Notes: generated by a model not told the origin, from the sequence alone. 64,000 bases of DNA from Bacteriovoracaceae bacterium (GCA_016784965.1 JADHTQ010000002.1:1-64000); one strand, 5' to 3'. Shown: positions 6,801 to 15,600, numbered from the stretch's first letter. Made by a program: numbers and translations.

Positions 6801-8408
6801 TTAATGTGACCCACCACTTACACATGCTGAATGACAAGCGCTATGACAAGCAGAGTGGCAAGCACTATGACAAGCGTTGTGGCAGGCATTATGGCAAGCA
6901 TCGTGACAAGCATTTAGGTTTGCAAGTGTATCCATTGAAAACCCTTGATTTATATGATCAACGTTTACATCAATATGTCTTTCATATGCATAAGGGTTCC
7001 TATTATAGTAATAAGTATTCCGATATCTTCTGTTAGAATTATGATACCAAAAATACCAAGCCTCATCTTTATCTTTGGAAGCTGAATTTTGTTGTTTGTT
7101 TTCTTTGAAGTGGACTGCTGTATAGTGATTAATCTTTTTATGATAGTAGCTTGTCGTTGCCTCAATATCTGCATCCCACGCTTTCTTTTTGATATTTTCA
7201 ACTATCCTATTCATGAAGTCTTCAAGCTCTTTTTGGTCAAGCAGACCATCATCTGCAAAGCAGTGATAAAGGAGTTGTTCATACTCTTCTGCATGAGTAA
7301 ATTTTGGTATTTTTTGTGGCGAAACTCGCAGAGGATCACTACTAACTAATTCAAAAATATCTTCACTAAGCATAGAGTCTATCATGGCACTTACTACTCT
7401 CTTTAACGGAAGCCCTATATAAAAGGCCGCCTCCAAAGTTGTCAGGTCCTTACAAACCTTACCTGGCACATGAAAACTTGATAGCTCAATCCTAGGGGGC
7501 GTCCAGTCTAGAGTATCCCAGTTAATTGTTTCCGCCTGTTTAAAGGCCCTATCCAGTGATTTTTTTTTCGATCTAAAAAACAGATAAAATGCTATCAGAA
7601 TGAGAAAGGGTAAAAAGTTGTAGAGAAAGTTATTGTTCATATTACTAAAAACTGCAAAAGCTGACTTGGCAGTTGGCAACTCGCCCAGATCAAACCACTC
7701 TTGGGGCATATAAAACTGTACCCTCATATGAAACCTATTTTCTGGATTTTCCTTATGAAATACCAAGTGAAGTCGATCATCATCTGCTCTTTGATAATCA
7801 ATTTTATAATTTTCGTTAACCCACTTTTCTGTTGGCACCAAGTCATTCTCATAAACATATTCCCTAATAGACTCAGACTCAATATCGGGGGGCAAAACCA
7901 AAGGCGTCATAACCCTTAATGTATAATGGTCCTGGTTGTGTCCTTCATCCCATTGTGCTGGCGACCAATTAAACACTACCAGTTTTCTACCATCAGCATC
8001 TGTTGTTTTATCAACATATCCAGCGTTATAAAAGTTTGCCGTAAAAAAGAAAAAATAGGTCAGATTTCCTCTACGTACTCCCTGCCCGTCAGCTAAAACA
8101 ATATCCCACTTTTTTCCTCTCACTTTTTTTATTGAAAGATCAAACCTGCCGCCGTCAGAAGCCACAGCAAATGATTCATCTTTTAAAAATGAAGGATATA
8201 TAAACTTCTCATCCATTTGAAAGTAAAAACCATGGAGCTCCCCCGAAACTACTCGCCAGTCAACTGCATATTTTATAAGTGCCGACCCGTCTTCCTTTAG
8301 CTCAACGTCGGTTTCAACAAAATTTATTGTCCCCCTTCCTCCATAACAGAAAACTCCATAGAATAGACATAAAATGAGGATGATAACTTTCGATATATTA
8401 GAAGTCAT
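6801..8408 (-). CDS. Membrane protein with Cys-rich (ACHX)8 tail, probable maturase substrate
   Basis: The ATG at 8408 follows AAGGTG by five bases and gives a signal peptide (about residues 1-22); a longer TTG start at 8471 lacks a ribosome binding site. The 535-residue product has a ~240-residue exported domain like DUF2207 proteins, one membrane segment (about 263-283), and a cytoplasmic region. The segment around L-T-T-L-E-A-A-F-Y-I-G-L-P resembles the TIGR04222 'near-uncomplex' domain. It ends in eight tetrads, A-C-H-D/N/S seven times then A-C-V-S, plus G-G-S-H. With one membrane span the tail faces the cytoplasm, where the adjacent radical SAM enzyme acts. It is first in the three-gene operon. 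The modification is inferred. Confidence 0.75.
   Translation of the reverse strand: MTSNISKVIILILCLFYGVFCYGGRGTINFVETDVELKEDGSALIKYAVDWRVVSGELHGFYFQMDEKFIYPSFLKDESFAVASDGGRFDLSIKKVRGKKWDIVLADGQGVRRGNLTYFFFFTANFYNAGYVDKTTDADGRKLVVFNWSPAQWDEGHNQDHYTLRVMTPLVLPPDIESESIREYVYENDLVPTEKWVNENYKIDYQRADDDRLHLVFHKENPENRFHMRVQFYMPQEWFDLGELPTAKSAFAVFSNMNNNFLYNFLPFLILIAFYLFFRSKKKSLDRAFKQAETINWDTLDWTPPRIELSSFHVPGKVCKDLTTLEAAFYIGLPLKRVVSAMIDSMLSEDIFELVSSDPLRVSPQKIPKFTHAEEYEQLLYHCFADDGLLDQKELEDFMNRIVENIKKKAWDADIEATTSYYHKKINHYTAVHFKENKQQNSASKDKDEAWYFWYHNSNRRYRNTYYYNRNPYAYERHIDVNVDHINQGFSMDTLANLNACHDACHNACHNACHSACHSACHSACHSACVSGGSH
6816..6911 (-). repeat. Eight 12-base coding repeats (Ala-Cys-His-X)
   Basis: Eight consecutive 12-base units encode the A-C-H-X tetrads. 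The DNA units differ at synonymous sites: GCT, GCC and GCA for Ala; TGT and TGC for Cys; CAT and CAC for His; several Ser codons. The amino-acid pattern is nevertheless nearly invariant. This is the signature of a repeat kept by selection on the protein rather than a recent slippage expansion. Confidence 0.85.
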
Positions 8409-8505
8409 TGAGTCACCTTGGTTTAAATAAATATATATAGCTATTAATATGATAAGTGCTGATATTACCAATTAAAAGAGAAAAAGATCAAGAAACCTAT
8501 TTTGT

Positions 8506-8600
8506 GATTTGGCCAGTTATAATATATATATAATCCGCCAAATCTATTTAAATATTGCAAGATTTGGCGGATTATATTATTATTATTGTGAGCCAAATCT
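8506..8600 (+). promoter_or_regulatory. Nested inverted-repeat operator before the second ATPase gene
   Basis: A perfect 18-bp inverted repeat (8528-8545 and 8560-8577) surrounds a 14-base spacer. Its core GATTTGGC occurs two more times, at 8506-8513 in direct and 8592-8599 in inverted orientation. The four cores alternate in direction, with like-oriented cores exactly 55 bases apart (8506/8561 and 8537/8592). This is a strong candidate operator for autoregulation of the ATPase gene at 8621. It also lies about 100 bases upstream of the divergent ACHX operon and could influence it. Confidence 0.6.
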
Positions 8601-8620
8601 GTTAAGAAAGGGCAAGACAA

Positions 8621-10084
8621 ATGGAAAAAAGCATTATTGGGAGAGAGAAATCAAAAAAGATATTGAGGGATATTTTGAACTCAGACAACTCAGAATTCCT
8701 TGCTATATATGGTCGTCGGCGTATTGGAAAAACTTTTTTAGTCAGAGAAATGTTTAGAGATATTAGAAACATTCTTTATATGGAGGTTACTGGTAAAAAA
8801 GGGGGAAGTATTGATGACCAGATTGATCATTTTTGCCAACAAATTGAAAAAACCTTTACTCTAGTTATCCCTATACAAAGGCCAAAAAACTGGAAGAGAG
8901 CATTTCTGATTTTGGATGAATTAGTTAAACAACAAAGTAAAAAATCAAAGATCGTGATTTTTCTTGATGAGCTTCCCTGGCTAGCATCTCCAAAGTCAGG
9001 AGTGTTGGGAGCTATAGATCACCTATGGAATAGCGAATGGACTCAAGATAATCGTGTAAAGCTCATTATTTGTGGTTCTGCCGCTTCATGGATGCTTAAT
9101 AAAGTTATAAATGATAAAGGAGGCTTGCATAACCGATTAAGCGAAAGAATAAACCTCATGCCCCTTTCCTTGATGGAAACAAAGATCTATCTTGAGAAAA
9201 AGCAAAAAGTTCGATTGAACACAAAAGACCTTATTACCGTTTACATGGCCATAGGTGGAGTACCTCTGTACTTAGATCATGTAAAGAGTGGGCAAACGGC
9301 CGTGGAAATTATAAACAATCTATGTTTTTGTGGTACAGGCATTCTATTTGATGAGTTTGACCTTATTTTCAATGCTTTATTTAACGAATCACAAAAGCAT
9401 GTAGAGATTATTAAGCAAGTCACAAAAAAGAGGAAGGGAATTACTAGAAAAGAGTTGCTTTCATGTCTGAAGCTTGAGTCAGGGGGAGGCTTTAATAAGA
9501 TTTTAAACGAGTTAGTGGCTTCAGGTTTTGTTGATATCTATACTCCCTATGGAAAAAGCAAGAAAGATTCATTAATTAGAGTCAATGATGAGTATTGTTA
9601 TTTCTATCTAAAATGGATTAATCCAAAGAAAAACAGTATTAAAAGGACGAAGAATTATTGGCATACACATGGTGTTGGTAGAAGATTTGAATCTTGGGCA
9701 GGCTATGCCTTTGAAGCCGTAATGTTAAAGCATGCTTACGAAGTATCAGTGGCCCTAGGTATTGAAAAGTTAGTATTGGAAGTAGGATCTTGGAGTTATA
9801 TATCAAAATCTAGAGAAGAAAAAGGCGCGCAAATTGATATGCTTTTTGATAGAAGTGATGAAAATATCACTATTGTAGAAATTAAATTTTCAGTGAATCA
9901 ATTTGTAATTGGGAAAAAATATGCTGATGAACTAGAAAACAAGCTTGTTACATTTAAAAGGAAAGTGAATAGAAAAAAGGGGCAACTCCTAGTCATGTTG
10001 ACTATAAATGGAGTCCAAAAAAATGCATTTTATAACAAACTCGTAGACAGAGAAGTTCTCGCAGCAGAACTATTAAGTGTATAA
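8621..10084 (+). CDS. AAA-type ATPase with DUF234-like C-terminus
   Basis: The 487-residue protein matches the PF01637/DUF234 type of ATPase, common in archaea and sporadic in bacteria. It has a P-loop Y-G-R-R-R-I-G-K-T near residues 31-39 and a Walker B I-V-I-F-L-D-E-L-P-W near 110-119. A C-S-A-A-S-W-M sensor and a winged-helix-like segment (about 270-320) follow. The C-terminal A-Q-I-D-M-L-F-D ... I-V-E-I-K-F-S has the PD-(D/E)XK pattern. The family's biological role is unsettled. It is a different family from the ATPase at 754, yet has the same overall plan and is also preceded by a repeat array. It has no operon partner, and transfer is likely. Confidence 0.85.
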   Translation: MEKSIIGREKSKKILRDILNSDNSEFLAIYGRRRIGKTFLVREMFRDIRNILYMEVTGKKGGSIDDQIDHFCQQIEKTFTLVIPIQRPKNWKRAFLILDELVKQQSKKSKIVIFLDELPWLASPKSGVLGAIDHLWNSEWTQDNRVKLIICGSAASWMLNKVINDKGGLHNRLSERINLMPLSLMETKIYLEKKQKVRLNTKDLITVYMAIGGVPLYLDHVKSGQTAVEIINNLCFCGTGILFDEFDLIFNALFNESQKHVEIIKQVTKKRKGITRKELLSCLKLESGGGFNKILNELVASGFVDIYTPYGKSKKDSLIRVNDEYCYFYLKWINPKKNSIKRTKNYWHTHGVGRRFESWAGYAFEAVMLKHAYEVSVALGIEKLVLEVGSWSYISKSREEKGAQIDMLFDRSDENITIVEIKFSVNQFVIGKKYADELENKLVTFKRKVNRKKGQLLVMLTINGVQKNAFYNKLVDREVLAAELLSV

Positions 10085-10136
10085 GTTCAGACTTATAAAT
10101 TTATAAAATAATTACAATTAGGGGCAGTCTTGAATC

Positions 10137-11138
10137 CTAGAAGTATACAGAAAAAACGATATCTGCTTTGTCTCGATCGTTATCTTCATCTTTGTTTGGG
10201 TCAACGATCCTGCTAAAGCGTGCACCAACAGAATATCTCTCGCTCATTTGATAATTAACTCCAAGAGTAATGATGCCATGTAAGTTGACCTCATCTGTAC
10301 CAAGCTCATTTCTTGCAACATAGGGACCAACGCCCGCTAGTGTAGACCATTCATCAGTCAGTGGTAACTCATAGTACACCATAGCAGCAACACCTTCACG
10401 ATCAACTCGCTCATCGACACCTTCATCTATGTAAGCTAAGGCCACTTCGATATTTTCAGATATCTGCTTTCCTGCTTCAATTTGAAAACCCTGAGCTGAA
10501 GTAGTTCCTCCATGATTTGTTTTATAGTGGCTACCAATGAGTGATAATCTAAACATTTTAGGATCATCTGATGAACGATCAATTCCTTCTCCATCAAAAT
10601 CTTGTCCAATGCCAATCATAAGTGATGTTGTTTTAAACTCTCCTGGTATCTCTACATGATCTAATTCTGTTCTAATATGAAGTCCTGGGTACAATTCATT
10701 TAAATAATATAGGGCCGCTACAGAGGCCAATACTCCTAAGTTTTTATCATCAACTTCTACACCATCTATGTCGGTTGTATTCATGCTAAAGTATGGACCA
10801 GCACTCAACTCAATTTTTAAATCCTCGTTTACGTCAACCCTATAAGCCCCAAGTATCCCAAAACCGTCGCGATGATCTTTTTCCCCGCGATCATTTTCGG
10901 GGTGACCTTCGTTTGCATGTACAAACTGGACACTTATATGTTCATTGATTTGTTGACCAATTCGGATGTTAAAAACGGGCATGCTGGTGCGATCACCTTT
11001 GCTTGTCATCCCATTTCCTAAAACGGCAGAAACATAAACGTTTGATCGCCTATTTGTGTCTTCTTCATTGTCATCACCATAAGTGAGAAATGATACGCCC
11101 AAAAGTAGCACTAGAAAAATTAACTTCAACTTGTTCAT
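10137..11138 (-). CDS. Outer-membrane beta-barrel with internal duplication
   Basis: A signal peptide ends near T-Y-G-D (about residue 22). The 333-residue protein then contains two similar ~140-residue halves (about 35-180 and 195-333). Each has an I-x-x-G-x-Q/K-I-x-E-x-I-x-V start, an E-G turn, a G-P-Y strand and a Y-x-L/M-x-E/S strand before its end. Alternating amphipathic strands and the terminal Phe are typical of outer-membrane barrels. A GGAGG ribosome binding site lies eight bases before the ATG. No substrate or enzymatic role can be read. It is monocistronic. Confidence 0.75.
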   Translation of the reverse strand: MNKLKLIFLVLLLGVSFLTYGDDNEEDTNRRSNVYVSAVLGNGMTSKGDRTSMPVFNIRIGQQINEHISVQFVHANEGHPENDRGEKDHRDGFGILGAYRVDVNEDLKIELSAGPYFSMNTTDIDGVEVDDKNLGVLASVAALYYLNELYPGLHIRTELDHVEIPGEFKTTSLMIGIGQDFDGEGIDRSSDDPKMFRLSLIGSHYKTNHGGTTSAQGFQIEAGKQISENIEVALAYIDEGVDERVDREGVAAMVYYELPLTDEWSTLAGVGPYVARNELGTDEVNLHGIITLGVNYQMSERYSVGARFSRIVDPNKDEDNDRDKADIVFSVYF

Positions 11139-11453
11139 TATAAGCCTCCACCACTTATGTTAAAACTGGCGGTAACATATACAAAAATTGCGCTGCGCGC
11201 ATCTTAAAACCTCTTAGTTTGTCATTTTTACATTTTTTTGCATTTTTAAATTGTGTTGAATTCTTTACATTTGGTTAATAATTCCTGAACAAATCATTTG
11301 TATATTAGTAACAAATAAAGAAACAAAGAATAAACAAAATAACAAAAGGAACAAGTAATGCCTTCAAACAAAGATCCCCCCGATGCAACTTGATTAATAC
11401 GGCAAATTTGGCCTCTCATTGACCACAAATTTATTGCCGTTTTAAATTGATAT
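11139..11453. other. Divergent intergenic region with a leader hairpin
   Basis: This is the control region between the beta-barrel gene (minus) and the M14 peptidase gene (plus). It is very AT-rich, with long A-runs around 11320-11350. ACGGCAA (11399-11405) and TTGCCGT (11434-11440) form a 7-bp stem, with AAATTT repeated inside both arms. The stem ends 13 bases before the peptidase start codon and may affect its translation. No further gene is visible. Confidence 0.45.
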
Positions 11454-12800
11454 ATGAGGCCATGTTTTATAAAAAGTTTTACATTTATATCTCTTCTAAT
11501 TTTCAACTTATTTACTGCACACGGAAAATCAATTGTTTTCGAATCACTATATGTCTTTGATAGTGATCATAACCATTTGAAAATGCTTCAAAATCAATCT
11601 GACCTTACTATTGATCAAGTAAGTAAATATGGTTATGAACTGTATGGGCCAAAAGGTTTAACTAAATGGGCCAAACAAATTAACTTAAATTTCATAGATC
11701 TAGGTCAATTAGAAAATAGTAACTCAAAGAATTTTAGCGGCTATCCGACCACTGCTGAGATTGAAAGTCAGCTTAAAAGATTGCAAGACAAATATCCAGA
11801 AATCCTACACTTAATTTCAATTGGTAAGTCAGTAGATGGCAAAGAGCTGTATTTTATGAAGATTTCTGATAATCCAGAAATCGATGAGGTTGAACCAGAG
11901 GTCAAGTATATTGCAAATATGCATGGAAATGAGATTGTTGGTCGAGAACTCATGGTTAAATTAATTGAGGATCTCGCCATAAGTTATACAAATGCAGATC
12001 AAAGAATCAGACAGTTAGTGGACAATACAGAAATTTATATTATGCCTACGATGAATCCAGACGGTAGCGATAAAAAAAGAAGAGGTAATTCCAGGTGGGT
12101 AGACCTAAACCGGGATTTCCCAGATTTTACCACCACTGACAATCAAAATAATTATAACAATCGCGCACCGGAAACTGTTGCGGTCATGAAATTTCAAGAC
12201 TCTAGGAATTTTTGTTTATCTGCAAACTTTCATGGCGGTGCTGTGGTTGTAAACTACCCCTGGGATACTACAGGTGACACTCCCCCACTTCATGATTTGA
12301 TTGTTGATCTTTCCAAGGAATATGCTTCACAAGTTCCCGGAATGTATAATTCTACCCGGTTCGCTGGTGGCATTACAAATGGATACGACTGGTACCATAT
12401 TAATGGAGGGATGCAAGATTGGAGCTATAACTGGTATGATGACCTACAGGTTACCATCGAGCTCTCAGATAACAAGTGGCCTTCATATTCAGAAATTCCA
12501 AAGTTTTACACAAGCAATAAGGCCTCACTTATCAGATATCTTGAACGTATTCATCAAGGTGCAGGGTTTACAATTTCTAAATCATTAAGTGGAGAGGTGA
12601 CGATTAATAAAATAAGCTCTCAGAGTAACTCAAAAACACTTGTTGGCCGCTATCATTTTAGGAATGGGGAATATTATAAAGTTTTGGAAGCTGGCCTTTA
12701 TGAATTTGCAATTTCAACCACTTCTGGAAATGACCTTTCATTTAACACCACTGTAAAAAAGGACACTACTTCTATAAGGGGCAACTACACTCGTTTATAG
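11454..12800 (+). CDS. Secreted M14-family zinc carboxypeptidase
   Basis: The 448-residue protein begins with a signal peptide (to about A-H-G-K, residue 25). The M14 catalytic domain (about 75-360) contains H-G-N-E for the first zinc ligands, N-P-D-G and L-N-R-D-F-P substrate-binding motifs, and N-F-H-G-G for the second His. T-I-E-L-S supplies the general base Glu. A short beta-rich extension at the end (about 375-448) resembles the transthyretin-like domain of carboxypeptidase D/N types. It probably trims C-terminal residues from extracellular peptides; exact specificity is unknown. The ribosome binding site is weak and a hairpin lies just upstream. Confidence 0.85.
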   Translation: MRPCFIKSFTFISLLIFNLFTAHGKSIVFESLYVFDSDHNHLKMLQNQSDLTIDQVSKYGYELYGPKGLTKWAKQINLNFIDLGQLENSNSKNFSGYPTTAEIESQLKRLQDKYPEILHLISIGKSVDGKELYFMKISDNPEIDEVEPEVKYIANMHGNEIVGRELMVKLIEDLAISYTNADQRIRQLVDNTEIYIMPTMNPDGSDKKRRGNSRWVDLNRDFPDFTTTDNQNNYNNRAPETVAVMKFQDSRNFCLSANFHGGAVVVNYPWDTTGDTPPLHDLIVDLSKEYASQVPGMYNSTRFAGGITNGYDWYHINGGMQDWSYNWYDDLQVTIELSDNKWPSYSEIPKFYTSNKASLIRYLERIHQGAGFTISKSLSGEVTINKISSQSNSKTLVGRYHFRNGEYYKVLEAGLYEFAISTTSGNDLSFNTTVKKDTTSIRGNYTRL

Positions 12801-12872
12801 ATAAATTTTCTAATTAAATATAAAATTTTTCCGACAAGTCCATATTAAACAATCCATTTCATGGAGAGTTAT

Positions 12873-13781
12873 ATGGATCATAAATTACAATACCTATTTA
12901 TCACTACAATACTCATTATTTATTCCTGTGCTTCTTATATGCCGGAGCCGATAGAGGAAAAAATCAGCCGGTTTGAGCCATCAAAAGATAAAAATGTAAA
13001 CGCCGTCCCCAATATACCTATAAATAAAAGGGCAAGCTCCTTTAGTTCAACTGGTAGAGGGCTGGCATCAATAGAATCTGAAGATCACAGAGCTCAAAGA
13101 GCAAGTTTACATTCCAATAAACGCTTGTATTTTTTAACTCTACTTTCTCAATACAATGACCTTACAAGTTTTGTAAAAAGTACTCCCCCACCACTTAACC
13201 AATGCCCACACTTTCATAGTAGTTTAATAACTCACAAAGAGCGCTATGGGGCCACTCCAAAGCTAAAAAAGCAGTATTTAGTAACTTTTTCTAAGGATCA
13301 AAGCACTTGGCAAACAGACTACATATCCCAGTATCCCGAGCTCTCCTTACCTGTTGCTCTCCATGAAAGCACTCCAACAGTTGTAGATATTCTAAAAAAT
13401 AAAAAAAATCCAAACTACCAATCTGTGATAAATAGTGCCGTAGAGACACACACCATGAAGATTCGCCATGAGCTAAAAGAGCTTTGTACCAATGGCGTCA
13501 GCGATAATTATTACAATTTTGAAAACCTTGTTACTTTTACACAAAGACAAAAGCACGGCTTTAAGGCAGTAGCATCTAACATGCAAATTATTATGAAAAC
13601 CTCGGTTATATCCAACATTGCACTTATTAACTCACTCAATAAATCCGCAAAATCTGGACCATCGCGAGGACTCGCATCAGCAGATCAAGGGCCTTCGTCG
13701 TACAATGATGAGATACTTGGACGCCTAAGTGCTAGGTGGGCAAAACAATATTTTAAAGAAGTTATTAGACTGAGAGAGTAG
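12873..13781 (+). CDS. Lipoprotein of unknown function
   Basis: The ATG at 12873 is preferred because GGAG lies eight bases before it; the ATG at 12861 has none. A hydrophobic segment ends in the lipobox I-Y-S-C-A, so the 302-residue product is probably a lipoprotein. The mature part has no recognised domain. It contains a low-complexity polar stretch, then a helical region with C-P-H-F-H and a conserved-looking R-W-A-K-Q-Y-F end. It lies 70 bases after the peptidase gene and may be cotranscribed with it. Confidence 0.6.
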   Translation: MDHKLQYLFITTILIIYSCASYMPEPIEEKISRFEPSKDKNVNAVPNIPINKRASSFSSTGRGLASIESEDHRAQRASLHSNKRLYFLTLLSQYNDLTSFVKSTPPPLNQCPHFHSSLITHKERYGATPKLKKQYLVTFSKDQSTWQTDYISQYPELSLPVALHESTPTVVDILKNKKNPNYQSVINSAVETHTMKIRHELKELCTNGVSDNYYNFENLVTFTQRQKHGFKAVASNMQIIMKTSVISNIALINSLNKSAKSGPSRGLASADQGPSSYNDEILGRLSARWAKQYFKEVIRLRE

Positions 13782-13804
13782 CCCCACAATTCACTTGTTA
13801 ATCT

Positions 13805-14917
13805 TTACTTAAATACGTAGAGACGATTTCTTGAAGAATAGGCGATTAAATTATCTCCACTGACAAGTAGTTTGCCAAATAGCGAAGAACTATCAGCGCC
13901 AAATCTAAACGTTTCTTCAACAGTAAAGTTAACTGGATTAACAAGAAAAATTTCTCCTGTAACTGTAGAAATAGCAAACTTTTTCTTCCACTCAATGATA
14001 GAAGAAATTGCTGAGGTAGATATTTTTTTCTTCATTCTTGTCTTGTATTTAGTATCAGTGAGAATTATCTCTCCGCTTGTCGTTCCAAAGATAATTCTAT
14101 TTTTAAAAAACATAGGCTCAAGAGAGACTATGTGAGAGAGCCTCGAAATAACATTACCTGTTTTTGGTGACAATATATATATCGGCTCTACTTTAGACCC
14201 TATAAAGAGCTTATTATCATAAAAAGTCGGGGTTAAGTCAGCATCGATAAACTTAGAGGCAGAAGCTAACTTCCTCTCCCACAAAGGCCTCCCATCTTCT
14301 ACCGACAAGGCACAAACAAAACCATCAGCAAATCCCACAAAAAGCTTACCCTTATAAATTTTTGCAATGGATACTCCCTGTAGTGTTGTTAAAAAGGGAA
14401 CTGAACGTTTATAGGCCCAAAGAATTTTCCCCGTCTCAACATCAAGACTGAAAATTTTGTGATTTCTTAAATGAAAAAACACTCTGCCTTTATACAAAGT
14501 ACCTTCTGACTCTATAGGTGATCCAACATCAACACTATACTTGATCTTTCCTGATACCTGATGGCGGGCATATATTCTTCCTTGAACAGTCCCGTATACA
14601 ATATAATCTTTATAGACAACTGGAGCTCCGTGACAGGAAGATCCGTCGTCTTTGCTCCATATTGGTCGCCCATTTGATAAGTCGTAAGCAGACATATGTC
14701 CGTTTCCTTGACTAATATAGACTATACCGCGATGAACCAGAGGGTAATTTAAGGCTATTGGTAAGTTACCTGTTCTGTAATCCGGCTCTAGGTTTTTTGA
14801 CCACGCCAGTTTAAATTGTTTATTACTTACCTTTGGTCTCTTAATTCCAACTTTACTTACATACGAGCAAGATACTAGGTGTAAAAGAGATAAAACAATT
14901 AAAAAATTTTTCATCAT
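13805..14917 (-). CDS. bamB: BamB-like PQQ beta-propeller lipoprotein
   Basis: The 370-residue protein has a lipobox L-V-S-C-S after a short signal. Repeated propeller blades follow, with G-x-x-Y/W-x-x-x-x-x-x-G-x-x-x-W features such as G-R-P-I-W-S-K and G-K-I-L-W-A-Y, the pattern of the PQQ-like repeats in BamB. BamB is the accessory lipoprotein of the outer-membrane barrel assembly complex. Its start overlaps the stop of the upstream yfgM-like gene (ATGATGA), the same yfgM-bamB order known in other proteobacteria. Here der is not adjacent but lies at 29 kb. Confidence 0.75.
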   Translation of the reverse strand: MMKNFLIVLSLLHLVSCSYVSKVGIKRPKVSNKQFKLAWSKNLEPDYRTGNLPIALNYPLVHRGIVYISQGNGHMSAYDLSNGRPIWSKDDGSSCHGAPVVYKDYIVYGTVQGRIYARHQVSGKIKYSVDVGSPIESEGTLYKGRVFFHLRNHKIFSLDVETGKILWAYKRSVPFLTTLQGVSIAKIYKGKLFVGFADGFVCALSVEDGRPLWERKLASASKFIDADLTPTFYDNKLFIGSKVEPIYILSPKTGNVISRLSHIVSLEPMFFKNRIIFGTTSGEIILTDTKYKTRMKKKISTSAISSIIEWKKKFAISTVTGEIFLVNPVNFTVEETFRFGADSSSLFGKLLVSGDNLIAYSSRNRLYVFK

Positions 14918-15600
14918 TTACCTATTTTTTTTAAATATAAAGCAGCAATCTTGGCCAAGTCATTGCTTGCAAAATTATCCACAACATGCTGTAGGGAGAC
15001 ACTTGCTTTATCTTTGTTTCCTTGCTTGAGGTACAACCTACCCAAATCAAAGTAGACTCTCTCCTCAAGAATTTTCACAGATGATGCATTAATCTGCTCT
15101 AGTACAGAAATTGCATCACTGGGGCGATCAAGATCTTCATAGACGACCGCCAAACGCATCAAGAGAAACCTTTTAACATAAGCATTTTCATTTAGGAATC
15201 GCTCTCTTCCCATCTCCAATAACTTTCTTGCAGAATCAAGTTTACCCTGTTTAATTAGCTTATCTGATACCTCAACAATTAGCGGTATTAATCCTACAAA
15301 CGATCCCACTTCTTCGCTTAAAGAAAATATTTTCTCCATTAGCTCCGGTGTTTGTAATTTTTCTGCATTGTAATCAGCATAGGCACCTTTTGTGAATGAA
15401 TATATTTTTGCAGACAGTTTTTCGCTTTGTGCGGAGTCATATTTCGAATAAATCCCATAGCCAACAATTGCTACAAATATCAATACCACCACTGAGATAA
15501 ATTGGACTTTATACTCCATTATGATGCCATTTATATCCATACTCTCAGAGTTACTACTTTTTGACTGACCAACAACTTTTTGTTTAGACTTGTTATCCAT
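14914..15600 (-). CDS. yfgM: YfgM-like membrane-anchored TPR protein
   Basis: The 228-residue protein has a polar cytoplasmic N-terminus, one membrane segment (about residues 33-50) and a periplasmic helical-repeat region whose last part (G-R-L-Y-L-K-Q-G-N-K-D-K-A) is a clear tetratricopeptide repeat. This is the YfgM layout; in E. coli YfgM works with periplasmic chaperones and the Sec translocon. The four-base overlap with the BamB-like gene supports the assignment. Confidence 0.65.
   Translation of the reverse strand: MDNKSKQKVVGQSKSSNSESMDINGIIMEYKVQFISVVVLIFVAIVGYGIYSKYDSAQSEKLSAKIYSFTKGAYADYNAEKLQTPELMEKIFSLSEEVGSFVGLIPLIVEVSDKLIKQGKLDSARKLLEMGRERFLNENAYVKRFLLMRLAVVYEDLDRPSDAISVLEQINASSVKILEERVYFDLGRLYLKQGNKDKASVSLQHVVDNFASNDLAKIAALYLKKIGK

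Noticed and set aside
6816-6911. Possible CRISPR-like array
   Set aside because: Units are 12 bases with no spacers, in frame, and encode a protein repeat.
6806-7036. Plus-strand His/Lys-rich frame opposite the ACHX repeat
   Set aside because: It is the antisense shadow of the Cys-tetrad repeat in the membrane protein gene.
8409-8471. Extended TTG start for the ACHX membrane protein
   Set aside because: The longer start has no ribosome binding site, while ATG 8408 has AAGGTG at a good distance and gives a clean signal peptide.
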